Positions 33,994 through 44,163 of a stretch of 64,000 bases of DNA are shown here, in pieces. The stretch covers positions 496,001 to 560,000 of the forward strand of contig NZ_CP028923.1 in the NCBI RefSeq assembly GCF_005166025.1. The letters run 5' to 3'. The stretch's first letter is position 1. Every line of letters starts with the position of its first letter. The translations under genes were made by a program, and so were the position numbers. Below the pieces are notes generated by a model, which saw only the letters and a list, made by a program, of their open reading frames with translations, was not told where the DNA came from and ran no database searches. Source of the stretch: Mangrovivirga cuniculi (GTDB lineage: Bacteria; Bacteroidota; Bacteroidia; Cytophagales; Cyclobacteriaceae).

Positions 33994-36124
33994 AAAATGC
34001 TTTTTTACCGCGATCAAGAAAGTCTATAAAGTTCTCAACATCTTTATCGTATCCTACAGGAGGTACCAATGCATGTTGATCTGTATCCAGAAGAATATAG
34101 TTTGGCTGAGCATTGTTATTGGCACGCTGAATCTGGATATCTGCATTTTGTTTACCGAGTGTTTTCTTAACCTTATCATCAAATGCGGAAATATACCATT
34201 CTTCTTTATCCAGCTCTGTTTTATCATCAACGTATAGTGCAAGAAGAATATAATCTTCTTTTAGCCTTTCCAGTACTCTGGGATCTGACCATACCACAGC
34301 TTCCATTTCACGGCAATTGGTACATCCATGACCAGTAAAATCGATGAAAATCGGTTTGTTTTCTCTTCTGGATGCAGCAAGAGCTTGCTCATAATCGAAA
34401 TAACCATCTAAGCCATGAGGCAAATGAAGGAAGTCTGAATATTTTACGTTAGCATCAGGGCCTGTTTCTTCTTCTCCTTTTATCATGCCCACTAAATTAA
34501 AATCATGTGTGTGCATAGGAGGTAAATATCCTGCTAGTGCTTTTAATGGTGCACCAAACATCCCCGGAATCAGGTAAATAACAAACCAGAACGTAACGAT
34601 GGAAAATAAAAATCTTCCCACACCAATTTTATCCATTGGACTATCATGTGGTAACCGAATTTTCCCCAGGAGATAAAAGCCCATTAAGGTAAAAATCACG
34701 ATCCAGATGCCAAGGTAAATTTCTCTGTCTAATAATCCCCAGTGAAAAGCCTGATCTGCAACACTTAAAAATTTAAAAGCCAGTGCTAATTCAATAAAAC
34801 CAAGTACAACTTTTACAGAGTTTAACCACCCTCCTGACTTAGGGAGTGAACTTAACCAGTTAGGAAATATTGCAAAAAGGGTAAAAGGTATAGCGAAAGC
34901 TAATCCAAAAGCAAACATTCCGGCAATCGGCTTAATGCCAATTTCTCCGGCAGACTCAACCAATAGAGAACCAACTATCGGGCCTGTACATGAAAATGAA
35001 ACTAAAGCGAGAGTAAAAGCCATGAAAAACGGACCAAGAAATCCTCCCTTGTCTGCTTTCTTATCCATGACATTAACCAGGCTTGACGGTAGTACAATAT
35101 CGAATGCTCCAAAAAATGATATTGCAAAAACTAAAAACACCAGGAAAAAGATAACATTTGGAAGCCATTCTGTCGCCAGATGGTTTGCTGTCTCAGGTCC
35201 CATAAATGGAGAAAGTGCTGCACCTATAACTGTGTATATTGCTACAATCGAAATACCATATATCATTGCATCACGGATAGCTTTTGACTTACTGCCTTTG
35301 CCAGTGAAAAATGAAACCGTCATTGGAATCATTGGGAATACACATGGAGTAAGTAAGGCTACTAATCCACTTAAAAACGCGACGACCATAAACAAAAGAA
35401 GGCCTTTATTTTCCTGCTCTGGCTTTACATCATCTGTAAAGAAAGACGGAAAATCTTTTACGTATAAGCCATCTCTTTCCCCAACTATGAATGATTGGTC
35501 AATACCGACATTTTCTTCGTTGACCGGCTGGGTTATTTCATATTTTTGTGGCTGAGATTCATTAATCTCATCATCACCTGTAGATTGTGCAATATTGCCT
35601 TCAGATTGCTCATTAATGCCTTCACTTATATTATCTGATTTATCTTCAGTTTTTCCAGTTACATTAACCGACAGGTTAAAATCCTCTGTCACCAATATGC
35701 ATTGACCAGTTTCATCGGAGCATACCTGGCCATCTATACTACCGGTTATTGACTCAACGGTCGATGATATTTTGACCGTCTGTTCAAACTCTCCCTTGCC
35801 CTTAAAGTACTTTACCTCGCATCCAAAGATCTCATCCATTTTTGACTTGGGATCAAGAGCTTTTAATGGTCCTACAGCCTCGTATGATTCTGAATCAGTC
35901 AGGCTAACAGTAGCGACTACCGGACCACAATCAGGATCAAAATCTGAAGAATATAAGTACCAACCGGCATCTATATTAGCCGTAAACTTTAGTGTTACCG
36001 TCTCGCCAACATTTACGTTTTTGTTGTCAATTGAAACGTTCCATTTGGCTGGCTGGATAATTTGCGCATTTGCTGATAAAGAGCTTAATAATATCAGGGC
36101 AAAAGCAATAGCAATATTTTTCAT
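33980..36124 (-). CDS. dsbD: Thiol:disulfide interchange protein DsbD
   Basis: A 714-residue protein that moves reducing power across the inner membrane to periplasmic thioredoxin-like proteins. It has a signal peptide (MKNIAIAFALILLSSLSANA), an N-terminal immunoglobulin-like domain (residues about 25-150), a Ser/Glu-rich linker, eight membrane segments with TPCVFPMIP and SFSCTGPIVG (the paired membrane cysteines), and a C-terminal thioredoxin-like domain with CTNC (601-604). The N-terminal catalytic Cys pair is represented by EIFGCEVKYF and GQVCSDETGQC. ATG 36122-36124 is preferred to a GTG two codons earlier. It is followed by rlpA. Confidence 0.93.
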   Translation of the reverse strand: MKNIAIAFALILLSSLSANAQIIQPAKWNVSIDNKNVNVGETVTLKFTANIDAGWYLYSSDFDPDCGPVVATVSLTDSESYEAVGPLKALDPKSKMDEIFGCEVKYFKGKGEFEQTVKISSTVESITGSIDGQVCSDETGQCILVTEDFNLSVNVTGKTEDKSDNISEGINEQSEGNIAQSTGDDEINESQPQKYEITQPVNEENVGIDQSFIVGERDGLYVKDFPSFFTDDVKPEQENKGLLLFMVVAFLSGLVALLTPCVFPMIPMTVSFFTGKGSKSKAIRDAMIYGISIVAIYTVIGAALSPFMGPETANHLATEWLPNVIFFLVFLVFAISFFGAFDIVLPSSLVNVMDKKADKGGFLGPFFMAFTLALVSFSCTGPIVGSLLVESAGEIGIKPIAGMFAFGLAFAIPFTLFAIFPNWLSSLPKSGGWLNSVKVVLGFIELALAFKFLSVADQAFHWGLLDREIYLGIWIVIFTLMGFYLLGKIRLPHDSPMDKIGVGRFLFSIVTFWFVIYLIPGMFGAPLKALAGYLPPMHTHDFNLVGMIKGEEETGPDANVKYSDFLHLPHGLDGYFDYEQALAASRRENKPIFIDFTGHGCTNCREMEAVVWSDPRVLERLKEDYILLALYVDDKTELDKEEWYISAFDDKVKKTLGKQNADIQIQRANNNAQPNYILLDTDQHALVPPVGYDKDVENFIDFLDRGKKAFYEKK

Positions 36125-36155
36125 GTACACTTTTTAAAACCGGGTTTTAATAGTT

Positions 36156-36180
36156 CAGGGTGCCTAATGTAAGCACCCTG
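36156..36180 (-). terminator. Hairpin between the M20 dipeptidase and dsbD
   Basis: CAGGGTGC (36156-36163) pairs with GCACCCTG (36173-36180) across a 9-base loop. The strand-specific T tail is weak, so termination of the dipeptidase transcript is possible but not certain. Confidence 0.45.
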
Positions 36181-36205
36181 TATCTTAATTGTAAATATTG
36201 TTTAA

Positions 36206-37588
36206 TTATTCTGCTTTAGCAAAATGTCCGTGAAAACGGATAATGGTATCTATTCCCCTGAAAAAGTTTTCAACACCATAACTTTCATTAGGGGAGTGAA
36301 TAGCGTCTTTATCCAGGCCAAAACCCATTAAAAGGACATCAGATTTTAATTCTTTTTCAAATAAAGCGACAATTGGAATACTTCCACCGTCTCTTGTAGG
36401 TAGAGGCTTTTTGTTCCAACCATCTTTGAAAGCTTTTTCAGCAGCTCTAAAAGCCGGAGAATCCGTAGATACTACTGCAGACTCACCTCCATGATGAGGA
36501 GTTACTTTTACCTTCACGTAGTCAGGAGCGATACTATTAAAGTGATTAACAAATAACTGGGTTATCTCATCACTTTCCTGATTTGGAACCAGGCGCATTG
36601 AAATTTTTGCATATGCTTTAGAAGGAAGTACAGTTTTAGCACCTTCTCCAATGTAACCACCCCAAATTCCATTAACGTCTAAAGTGGGTCTGATACCTAT
36701 TCTTTCAATAGTTGTATAACCTTTTTCTCCAAAAACAGCGTCTATATCAAGTTCCTTTTTATAATCTTCTTCGCTAAATGGAGCTTTATTTAATGTATCT
36801 CTGTATTCCTGAGAATATTCTTCTACTTTATCATAGAACCCCGGAATTGTAATATGTCCGTTTTCATCTTTCAAAGATGAGATCATATCACAAAGTACAT
36901 TGATCGGGTTAGCAACTGCGCCACCATATGTTCCACTATGTAAGTCTCTGTTTGGCCCGGTAACTTCTACTTCAACATAACTCAAACCTCTAAGACCTGC
37001 TGTAATTGATGGTGTATCCATTGATATCATTGAGGTATCAGATATCAAAACCACGTTATTTTTTAGCTTTTCCTGATTTTCCTTTACAAAAATTTCAAGA
37101 TTATTAGATCCAACTTCCTCTTCTCCTTCAATCATGAATTTTACATTGCACTGAAGACTGTCAGTTTTAGACATAGCTTCAAAGGCCTTAACATGCATGT
37201 AAAACTGTCCTTTATCATCACAAGCTCCACGTGCATAAATCCTGTCATCTTTTATTACAGGTTCAAATGGTGGAGAATCCCATAGTTCATACGGATCAGC
37301 AGGCTGGACATCATAGTGACCATAAACCAAAACCGTAGGGAGGTTCTCGTCAATGATCTTTTCTCCATAGACAATTGGATAGCCAGCAGTTTCACAGATC
37401 TCAGCTTTATCAACACCAGCGTCAATTAGTTTTTGCTTAATAAACTTAGCTGCCTCATGAACATCTTTTGAAAATTTAGGATCTGCACTTACAGAAGGAA
37501 TTCTTAATAAATCAAAAAGTTCATTTAAAAAACCATCCTTATTTTCTTCTGAATAATTCAGTGCCTGTTGAGAGTTGTGTTCGCTCAT
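36206..37588 (-). CDS. M20-family dipeptidase
   Basis: A 460-residue dinuclear zinc dipeptidase (PepV / CNDP-like clade). Metal ligands are visible: VYGHYDVQPADPYELW (His91, Asp93), ARGACDDKGQFYMH, IEGEEEVGSNNL (catalytic Glu pair) and ISDTSM. The C-terminal end carries GFGLDKDAIHSPNESY with the last histidine ligand. The lid domain in between (about 200-330) is a standard M20 dimerisation insert. It is cytosolic, with no signal peptide. It is likely to cut dipeptides taken up from proteolysis and so complements the exported M16 protease; specificity is not known. Confidence 0.93.
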   Translation of the reverse strand: MSEHNSQQALNYSEENKDGFLNELFDLLRIPSVSADPKFSKDVHEAAKFIKQKLIDAGVDKAEICETAGYPIVYGEKIIDENLPTVLVYGHYDVQPADPYELWDSPPFEPVIKDDRIYARGACDDKGQFYMHVKAFEAMSKTDSLQCNVKFMIEGEEEVGSNNLEIFVKENQEKLKNNVVLISDTSMISMDTPSITAGLRGLSYVEVEVTGPNRDLHSGTYGGAVANPINVLCDMISSLKDENGHITIPGFYDKVEEYSQEYRDTLNKAPFSEEDYKKELDIDAVFGEKGYTTIERIGIRPTLDVNGIWGGYIGEGAKTVLPSKAYAKISMRLVPNQESDEITQLFVNHFNSIAPDYVKVKVTPHHGGESAVVSTDSPAFRAAEKAFKDGWNKKPLPTRDGGSIPIVALFEKELKSDVLLMGFGLDKDAIHSPNESYGVENFFRGIDTIIRFHGHFAKAE

Positions 37589-37627
37589 TGTAGTGGTAAT
37601 TGTTGTTTATTATTATCTATTTCAATT

Positions 37628-40600
37628 TTAAAATCCTGTGTCTTCATCGTCATCTTCACTGTCCGTATTTTGCGCTTCAGAATCAGAACCAAAAGGTACC
37701 GGTTGCACAGGTACATTTGGCTGGGAATTAAAGAACTCTAAAGTATAAGGAGTATTTATTCCAAGGTAATCTTTTCTAAACCTATCTATAAAGTCAGTGG
37801 CTTCGCTCAACTCAGCTATAGTTTGAGTATACGCACCCATCTTCTTACTGTTTTTCTCAGAGCGTTCTTTTATTTCAGTATTTATATTTTCGTCTGAAGA
37901 GAGCATTAGTAAAACACCTTCTTCATATTGAAAAAAGAACCAATGACCTGGTGTCAGTTGTGCGAATACATTGAATGATTCGTTACCGTCAGGATCTTTT
38001 CTGAATTCCACAAAACCGTTAACAAGTGTATTAACATCCTGTCGCCCAAGATGCGAAACACCAACAGTTCCGTTGTTATACCATGCTTTATTATCATTAT
38101 CCCACTGCATGTTCAGGTTTGTAAGGAACATGTTGAAGTCCACTTCCCTGTCAAAGCCTGCTAATGGGGTGTATTCGTTCAAAGCGCGTTCTTCGAATGC
38201 TTTTGCTCCTTTATCAGAAACAAATTCGGATAAATAATATATTTGTTCACTCAGGTTAGATAATGCTTCCGGTGTGCCAATTGCATCGGCAGTAGTTCGG
38301 AAGCTGTTACCTATTGCTTCAAGAATATTATCATCTATCTGGGCATTTATACCAACCATTGAAGATACTTCCATTTCACCTTTTTCAGGTACTCCTGAGC
38401 CACGCCCTGCAGATTTCATGTTGAAATCCTGGTTACCTGCTAAGTAATTTATTTTCCCTTCGAAAGATACCTGACCTGTCTCGTCATCATATGTATATTT
38501 TTGACCCTGGTAACTATTACCCTGTAGCTTTTCGAAATCAACTATTTCATATGTTTTTGACATTCTGTTGTAGCTCAACATTCCGGATGGTTGAAAGAAA
38601 GGGAGGTCATCAGGAGTTAATTTATCTTTTACGAAAATAGAATAAAGATAATCTGTTCCAGTTTCGTAGAAAATACCTGCTTTAAGCTTTTTACCGGCTT
38701 CGGTAGTAGCCTCGTCAAAATCAAAAACAATATCTTTTATCTGAGCATCTGAATTGTAGACAATCCAATCAGATTCTCCAGTACTCATATCTAAGCGCAC
38801 AGCTCCATTAAGTTCGAGTACCTCTTTATTGGCATACATAGTAACTTTTCCCTTGAAATAGAAACCCGGGCTTATTAAAAAGTTTTCAGAAACATCCACA
38901 TTACCGGATGCTACAGTTCTAAGCTTAGTCACATTCTTCTCAGGAGAGTATTCCTGAAGTGAAAATTCTCCAAACTCGATATTAAAAGTATCACTTAAAG
39001 CGTTAATGTATCGATATGTTGCTTTTCCTTCAAATTTTGTTCGGCTAATAATATCGATTTCCCCGTCAATAAGCGTGTGATATTCATTAAGAGTATCCAC
39101 AACAATGGTTGCGTTATGGAGGCGATCTAAAGTTGCGTTTTCTCTAATCAAAAGCTTGTTTTCATCGGGAGTAACTTTTGCATCTGCGATTTTAATGTAT
39201 GGGATACCGAAAATATTCAATGTAAGATCATTGATGTCATATTCTGCTTTTGTCGCATTAAAAGCTAGTGAATCTAACTCTTCTCTTGTCGTATAGAAAT
39301 AACTGTTTTCTATCGGAACATCAGCCGGTTTAATCATTGAAACCTGTTGATTACTTAAATCCCATGTTGCTTTTGTGATCGAAGTTTTAAACTGTGCAAA
39401 AGGGAAATCCAATGCTGCCATACCTTCTTTTTCTGGCTGAATATCTGCTATATTGTTAGTCAGATCAAAATCCAGTTTTACATCTTCACCTCTTAATGCA
39501 GGTTTTTCAGGATTGCTCGATTCGATAATAAAACCGGCATTTCTAGCCCCAATCCGGTATTCAGAAAAACTGATATTTGTACTTTGAGTTACTGAACCTC
39601 GAGTTTTAAGCTTACCACGTCCAAATCCGCCGTGTTTACTGTAAACGGCTGTACCGGTAAGGGTAGCAGTATTATCATAAAGATTAATTGGTTCAGATAG
39701 GTTAGTAAAATTCATGCTATCTGTCGGAATGTCCCACCTGAATTTTGAGTCTGCCGAGGTAATTGCCGGCACCGAAGGTCCGAGATCGTCTCCTTTAGCA
39801 ATTTCCACTCTTGATGCAGGTGCAGATACAGAATCCATGTAAAACGTAAAGTCAGATGCATACACATCTGCAGCGAGGTATTCAATTCTGCCGTCAGCTG
39901 TTAATCCTTTTGAATTCAGAGTAATATCTGAATAAACTTTTCCATCACCCTCGTATAATTGATAACCACTTTCCGGGGTGTTATGAACAAAACCCAGAGA
40001 GTTGTCCGGCATTAGTTTAAGTGTCTCTTCGAAAGGAGGGAAAATATCAGAATAGAAAGTTCCCTGGAAGGTTAGTGCTTTCGTATCACTACCACTTACA
40101 CTATCCAGATCAAAAGTAGGCACAGAAAAATACACCGATTTATCATAAGCTCCGTCAAGTATGTCCGGACTATCAAAATAAACCGTGGCTCCTCTTGAAC
40201 CGGAAAATTTTGGATAACTCGGATAATCTCTCAGGGCAGACTTATTATTCGGTTTATTAATAAATAATGTTCCTGCAGTTTCCTGTAGTTCGTTTCCAAT
40301 ACTCTTGCGTTGACGAGCTCTATATCCTTTTGGCTGGTCAGAGTCAAGGTTAAACCTGATCTTATCAATTTGAGGCATATCAATAAGGAAGCTGTCATAA
40401 TTAAACCTGAATTCCTTACCGATATATTGTATGTTCCCGGCATTGACTATACCATCAAAAAGAAGGTCACGATTTCTAAGTAATACAATAGTCTGGCTAT
40501 CAGGCTCCACATATACCTTCAATGATTTACTGATTATGAAGCGTTCAACACCTCTTACAATCATTTCATCTTTGTTTATCCTGAGTGTGGCATTCGGTTC

Positions 40601-42430
40601 ATCGGGTGAAATTGATTCTAAAGTAAGGTTGTCATAATCTTTTCTTCCTCTGTCAGAAAGCACATAATGATATCCTTTTCTGCTGATTTCGATGTAGCCA
40701 GTATTCGGGTTAAACTCTACAAATCCATTCCTCATAAGGAAATGAGCATATCCACGGACCTTTTCTTCGCTTTCTTTCATGAATTCAGCCACTTCGTACG
40801 TGTAGAAAGATCCTTTACCTCTTTTTCTGGCAAAATAGACAAATCGTAACAGTGGATTAGTATCCATCAGACCGGTTAGGTGCCCGAATCGTTCTGAACT
40901 AAAAAATTCCTCAGACTCGAATTCTACAGGCAATTTATTTTTTGCAGTAAGCCTGCTTACATTTAAACTATCTGATTTAAGATCCCACTCAATTAACTCT
41001 GCCTTGAATTCCATATTAAATAATGAAGTCTTAAAGGCAGTACTTTTGAAGGCTCCCTCATTACTTAATACGGTAAGATTCATGGAATCCAGGTCGTATT
41101 TTACTTTCAGTGCAGGATGAGTAATTGAATCACGATCATGATAAATTACTAACCCGGCACGCGGACTGGAAATAATACTATCGCTTAATTCAAAAATATT
41201 TGAATAAGCCTTAAAATATTTTTGGCCATCGATTTTAACCTGAATCTGACCTAAGCCAGGGAATACCGGGGTAGAAAGGATTTGGCCTCCTCTAAGCGAA
41301 AAGCCACCCTTATATTCGAGATTTTTTTCTTTGAAGCCCTTTACATTTATATTATTTGAATAAGATTTAAACCTGGGAAATGTAGGCTTTCCTGTTTTTG
41401 GCCTACGCTGAAGCTTATACTCAAAAACCCCTTCCACAGGTTCTTCCAATCTTGATTTGTAAGTAAGCTTAACTTTTTGAGATTCTATCTTAGGTTTTGA
41501 TATGTCAAAATAATAATCACCGAAAGTAGCATAGGTTTCGTCCGGATCCAGCCCCGCAGGAGACCAATCGAATGAACCACCATTTGCAACGAGCATGTTA
41601 TTAAGCATCATTACGCTTCCCGAGGTATTCTTAATGAAAACAGTATCGTAATTAGAAGTGAATTTCAGAAAAGTTTTTTCAAATCTTAATACCGGACCTG
41701 TCACCTCAGGAACAACTACCTGGATAAGAGTACTAATAGCTTCAGGCGAAACATCATCATTTTCTTGCTTTTTTTCTTCTTCATCCCAGCCTGTAGCCCA
41801 TGTATCTTCGTTATCAACAGGTTCTTCTTCGTCTTCCTCCCAGTTATCCCAGTCATCAAACCAACCATCTTCTTCCTGTTCTTCATCTTCCGTAGCCACT
41901 TCATCAACAGGTTCTTCAAAGGGTTCTGGTAAGGTCTCTTCTACTTCAACATATTCAAGTGAAACAGTGCCTTCAGAATATACACCGTAATTAGAAGAGT
42001 AATAAAGAGCTCTATGATCTGCAAAATCGTGTAGGCGATCTAAATAAATATTCAGATCAGTTTTCGAATGATTTTCAAATACCTTCTGTGTGGTATTAAT
42101 GATTGTAGTCTTATCAATCATTCCGCTCAGCTTATCAGCTTTGGAAATAATATTTAAAAACTTATACACCTCTGAATAAAAGCTGTATCCTGTATCAAGC
42201 ATATTTTGCGTTAACAGAATAACGGTATTTTTATCAGAAATATCCAGGGAGGACCAATCATTAGAAAAGTTTTGCGCCATTGCAATCATTTCCTCATTCT
42301 GGGAATTCAGATAAGCATCCGTGACGACATCCTTATAGCGAATAGGGTCGTCGGGAAGCTGAATTCCCTGCGCAAGGAGCAGGTTGCATGACAGCAGTCC
42401 AGCAAAAAATATCAAGAATAATTTTCTCAT
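37628..42430 (-). CDS. Giant exported protein of unknown function (1600 residues)
   Basis: I do not recognise this protein. Residues 1-20 are a signal peptide (MRKLFLIFFAGLLSCNLLLA-Q). A very acidic, low-complexity segment occupies about 157-230 (runs of Asp, Glu and Trp). From about 240 onwards it is a long beta-rich sequence with recurring short hydrophobic/charged strands, resembling OstA/LptD-N or AsmA-like assembly proteins by texture only. Residues about 523-590 read like a winged helix (TYEVAEFMKESEEKVRGYAH, then a GYIEISRKGYHYVLS wing). The C-terminus is acidic (SEDDDEDTGF). It has no membrane helices after the signal, and the frame is open throughout. It lies between an M20 dipeptidase gene and prmA, with 38 bases to the dipeptidase start. 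Confidence 0.8.
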   Translation of the reverse strand: MRKLFLIFFAGLLSCNLLLAQGIQLPDDPIRYKDVVTDAYLNSQNEEMIAMAQNFSNDWSSLDISDKNTVILLTQNMLDTGYSFYSEVYKFLNIISKADKLSGMIDKTTIINTTQKVFENHSKTDLNIYLDRLHDFADHRALYYSSNYGVYSEGTVSLEYVEVEETLPEPFEEPVDEVATEDEEQEEDGWFDDWDNWEEDEEEPVDNEDTWATGWDEEEKKQENDDVSPEAISTLIQVVVPEVTGPVLRFEKTFLKFTSNYDTVFIKNTSGSVMMLNNMLVANGGSFDWSPAGLDPDETYATFGDYYFDISKPKIESQKVKLTYKSRLEEPVEGVFEYKLQRRPKTGKPTFPRFKSYSNNINVKGFKEKNLEYKGGFSLRGGQILSTPVFPGLGQIQVKIDGQKYFKAYSNIFELSDSIISSPRAGLVIYHDRDSITHPALKVKYDLDSMNLTVLSNEGAFKSTAFKTSLFNMEFKAELIEWDLKSDSLNVSRLTAKNKLPVEFESEEFFSSERFGHLTGLMDTNPLLRFVYFARKRGKGSFYTYEVAEFMKESEEKVRGYAHFLMRNGFVEFNPNTGYIEISRKGYHYVLSDRGRKDYDNLTLESISPDEPNATLRINKDEMIVRGVERFIISKSLKVYVEPDSQTIVLLRNRDLLFDGIVNAGNIQYIGKEFRFNYDSFLIDMPQIDKIRFNLDSDQPKGYRARQRKSIGNELQETAGTLFINKPNNKSALRDYPSYPKFSGSRGATVYFDSPDILDGAYDKSVYFSVPTFDLDSVSGSDTKALTFQGTFYSDIFPPFEETLKLMPDNSLGFVHNTPESGYQLYEGDGKVYSDITLNSKGLTADGRIEYLAADVYASDFTFYMDSVSAPASRVEIAKGDDLGPSVPAITSADSKFRWDIPTDSMNFTNLSEPINLYDNTATLTGTAVYSKHGGFGRGKLKTRGSVTQSTNISFSEYRIGARNAGFIIESSNPEKPALRGEDVKLDFDLTNNIADIQPEKEGMAALDFPFAQFKTSITKATWDLSNQQVSMIKPADVPIENSYFYTTREELDSLAFNATKAEYDINDLTLNIFGIPYIKIADAKVTPDENKLLIRENATLDRLHNATIVVDTLNEYHTLIDGEIDIISRTKFEGKATYRYINALSDTFNIEFGEFSLQEYSPEKNVTKLRTVASGNVDVSENFLISPGFYFKGKVTMYANKEVLELNGAVRLDMSTGESDWIVYNSDAQIKDIVFDFDEATTEAGKKLKAGIFYETGTDYLYSIFVKDKLTPDDLPFFQPSGMLSYNRMSKTYEIVDFEKLQGNSYQGQKYTYDDETGQVSFEGKINYLAGNQDFNMKSAGRGSGVPEKGEMEVSSMVGINAQIDDNILEAIGNSFRTTADAIGTPEALSNLSEQIYYLSEFVSDKGAKAFEERALNEYTPLAGFDREVDFNMFLTNLNMQWDNDNKAWYNNGTVGVSHLGRQDVNTLVNGFVEFRKDPDGNESFNVFAQLTPGHWFFFQYEEGVLLMLSSDENINTEIKERSEKNSKKMGAYTQTIAELSEATDFIDRFRKDYLGINTPYTLEFFNSQPNVPVQPVPFGSDSEAQNTDSEDDDEDTGF

Positions 42431-42503
42431 AGCTCGTTGTAATCCGGATATAATTTCTCGTGAAATTAACGAATAAACACGGAAAAGATTTGATGGTGTA
42501 GGG

Positions 42504-43340
42504 TTATTTGCCTTTTTTAACGAGTTGCAAGCATTTCCAGTTTTGTTCTGAAGCTTCCTTTTCCAGATTCAAACCAAACTTTTTGGCCGCATCCAGAATA
42601 TCTGAGGTGTCTCTCTCATAAAAACCACTGAATAATATGTGGCCTCCTTCTTTAAGACGTGAATTGTAAGATTCAAGTTCAGAAAGGATTATGTTTTTAT
42701 TTATGTTAGCAAGTAAAATATCAGCTGGCTCTTCCGGCAGGCTTTGAACCGTACCATGAACTACTGATATTTTTTCATTCATATTGTTATTTTGTATATT
42801 TTCCCTTGTGTTTACAACAGACCATTCATCGATATCACAACCAATTATTTTTTTCGCATCGCGAAGTCCTGCCATAATAGAAAGAATTCCGGTACCACAA
42901 CCAATGTCATAAACCAATTTACCTTTATGGTTTAATCCCATTTGCATCCTGACCATCATTGAGGTTGTTTGATGGTGGCCAGTACCAAAACTCATCTTTG
43001 GGGTGATTATAATTTCATAATCGTAGGTCTTTTCTACTTCGTGAAAATCTGCCCTTACAATAGCCTTATCACCGATTACGATTGGTTTATAACTTTTCTC
43101 CCATTCCTCATTCCAGTTCTTTTTTGGAATGTTCAGAATCTTATATTTCAGCGGTTCAATATTGCCATACCTGCTTATTTGTACATCTAGCTGATCTTTA
43201 TCATACAGATCAGATTGAATGTAACATAACAGGCCATTATCTGACTCAACAAATGAATCAAAGCCGATTTCTGACAGCTCTGCCATCAGAATTTCGGCCA
43301 TTTCCTCACTACACGTGAAGCTTATTTCAACATAATCCAT
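42504..43340 (-). CDS. prmA: Ribosomal protein L11 methyltransferase
   Basis: A 278-residue SAM-dependent enzyme that trimethylates ribosomal protein L11. The N-terminal domain (EISFTCSEEMAEILMAELSEIG) recognises L11; the catalytic domain has KMSFGTGHHQTTSMM, then DIGCGTGILSIMAG (SAM-binding motif I) and LLANINKNI (NPPY-like substrate loop). The length is right. It starts right at the end of tpiA: the tpiA stop occupies 43341-43343 and the prmA ATG 43338-43340, so the genes touch without a gap. Confidence 0.95.
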   Translation of the reverse strand: MDYVEISFTCSEEMAEILMAELSEIGFDSFVESDNGLLCYIQSDLYDKDQLDVQISRYGNIEPLKYKILNIPKKNWNEEWEKSYKPIVIGDKAIVRADFHEVEKTYDYEIIITPKMSFGTGHHQTTSMMVRMQMGLNHKGKLVYDIGCGTGILSIMAGLRDAKKIIGCDIDEWSVVNTRENIQNNNMNEKISVVHGTVQSLPEEPADILLANINKNIILSELESYNSRLKEGGHILFSGFYERDTSDILDAAKKFGLNLEKEASEQNWKCLQLVKKGK

Positions 43341-44102
43341 TTAGTAAGATTTAGCAATATCTACGAAGTCGCGAGATTTTAATGAGGCGCCCCCGATCAA
43401 TCCTCCATCTACATCTTCACAGGCAAAAAGTTCTTTAGCATTGCCAGGTTTGCAACTTCCACCGTATAATATAGAAATGCTGTTTGCTACGTCAGCATTA
43501 TATTTTTCAGCCAGATGTTTTCTTATTGCTTCGTGCATTTCCTGTGCTTGCTCCGGAGAAGCAGTCAGCCCGGTACCTATAGCCCAGATTGGCTCATATG
43601 CTATAACCACTTTTTTAATTTCGTCTTCGGAAAGGTGAAACAGACTATTTGAAATCTGATTGGTTACAAATGACACATATTTCCCACCTTCTCTTTGCTC
43701 AAGACTTTCTCCACAGCAAAAGATTGGGGTCAATCCCGCAGAAAGTAACTTGTCAGTCTTTTTTGCCAGAAACTCATCTGTTTCCGAGAAGTACTCTCTT
43801 CTTTCACTATGACCTATTATAACATAACTCGTACCAATAGCTTTTAGCATGGGAACAGAAATTTCCCCTGTGTATGCACCACTTTCTTCAGTATGGCAAT
43901 TCTGAGCCCCAAGAAATACTTTTTCCTGATCTCCTGTTAGTTTTTGAACACTTTCAAGGTGAGTATATGGAGGGCAGATAACCAGAGTAACATCGTTAGG
44001 GACTTCGTCTCCTGCCATATTTACTATTTCAGATGTAAGTTTTTTACCTTCCTCAGGTAATAAGTTCATTTTCCAGTTTCCTGCTACAATTTTTTTTCTC
44101 AT
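43341..44102 (-). CDS. tpiA: Triosephosphate isomerase
   Basis: A 253-residue glycolytic TIM barrel that interconverts dihydroxyacetone phosphate and glyceraldehyde-3-phosphate. The start MRKKIVAGNWKMN places Asn/Lys of the active site at residues about 10-12 (NWK). The catalytic His is in YVIIGHSERREYF and the catalytic Glu in VIAYEPIWAIGTG; the phosphate loop is YGGSCKPGNA and VDGGLIGGASL. An upstream in-frame ATG at 44120 is less likely than that at 44100-44102. It is directly followed by prmA and preceded by the uvrA end, 61 bases away. Confidence 0.97.
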   Translation of the reverse strand: MRKKIVAGNWKMNLLPEEGKKLTSEIVNMAGDEVPNDVTLVICPPYTHLESVQKLTGDQEKVFLGAQNCHTEESGAYTGEISVPMLKAIGTSYVIIGHSERREYFSETDEFLAKKTDKLLSAGLTPIFCCGESLEQREGGKYVSFVTNQISNSLFHLSEDEIKKVVIAYEPIWAIGTGLTASPEQAQEMHEAIRKHLAEKYNADVANSISILYGGSCKPGNAKELFACEDVDGGLIGGASLKSRDFVDIAKSY

Positions 44103-44163
44103 GATCGTGTGTTTTGACATCGTGTAATGGTGTAAATATACTTCTTTTTATGTGGTAGTTAAA

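Noticed and set aside
34935-35555. A 206-codon open frame antisense to dsbD
   Set aside because: It lies entirely within a well-supported dsbD on the other strand and resembles no protein.
41658-41990. Ser-rich open frame antisense to the acidic part of the giant protein
   Set aside because: Its composition is the mirror of the Glu/Asp codons on the other strand; no start context or homology.
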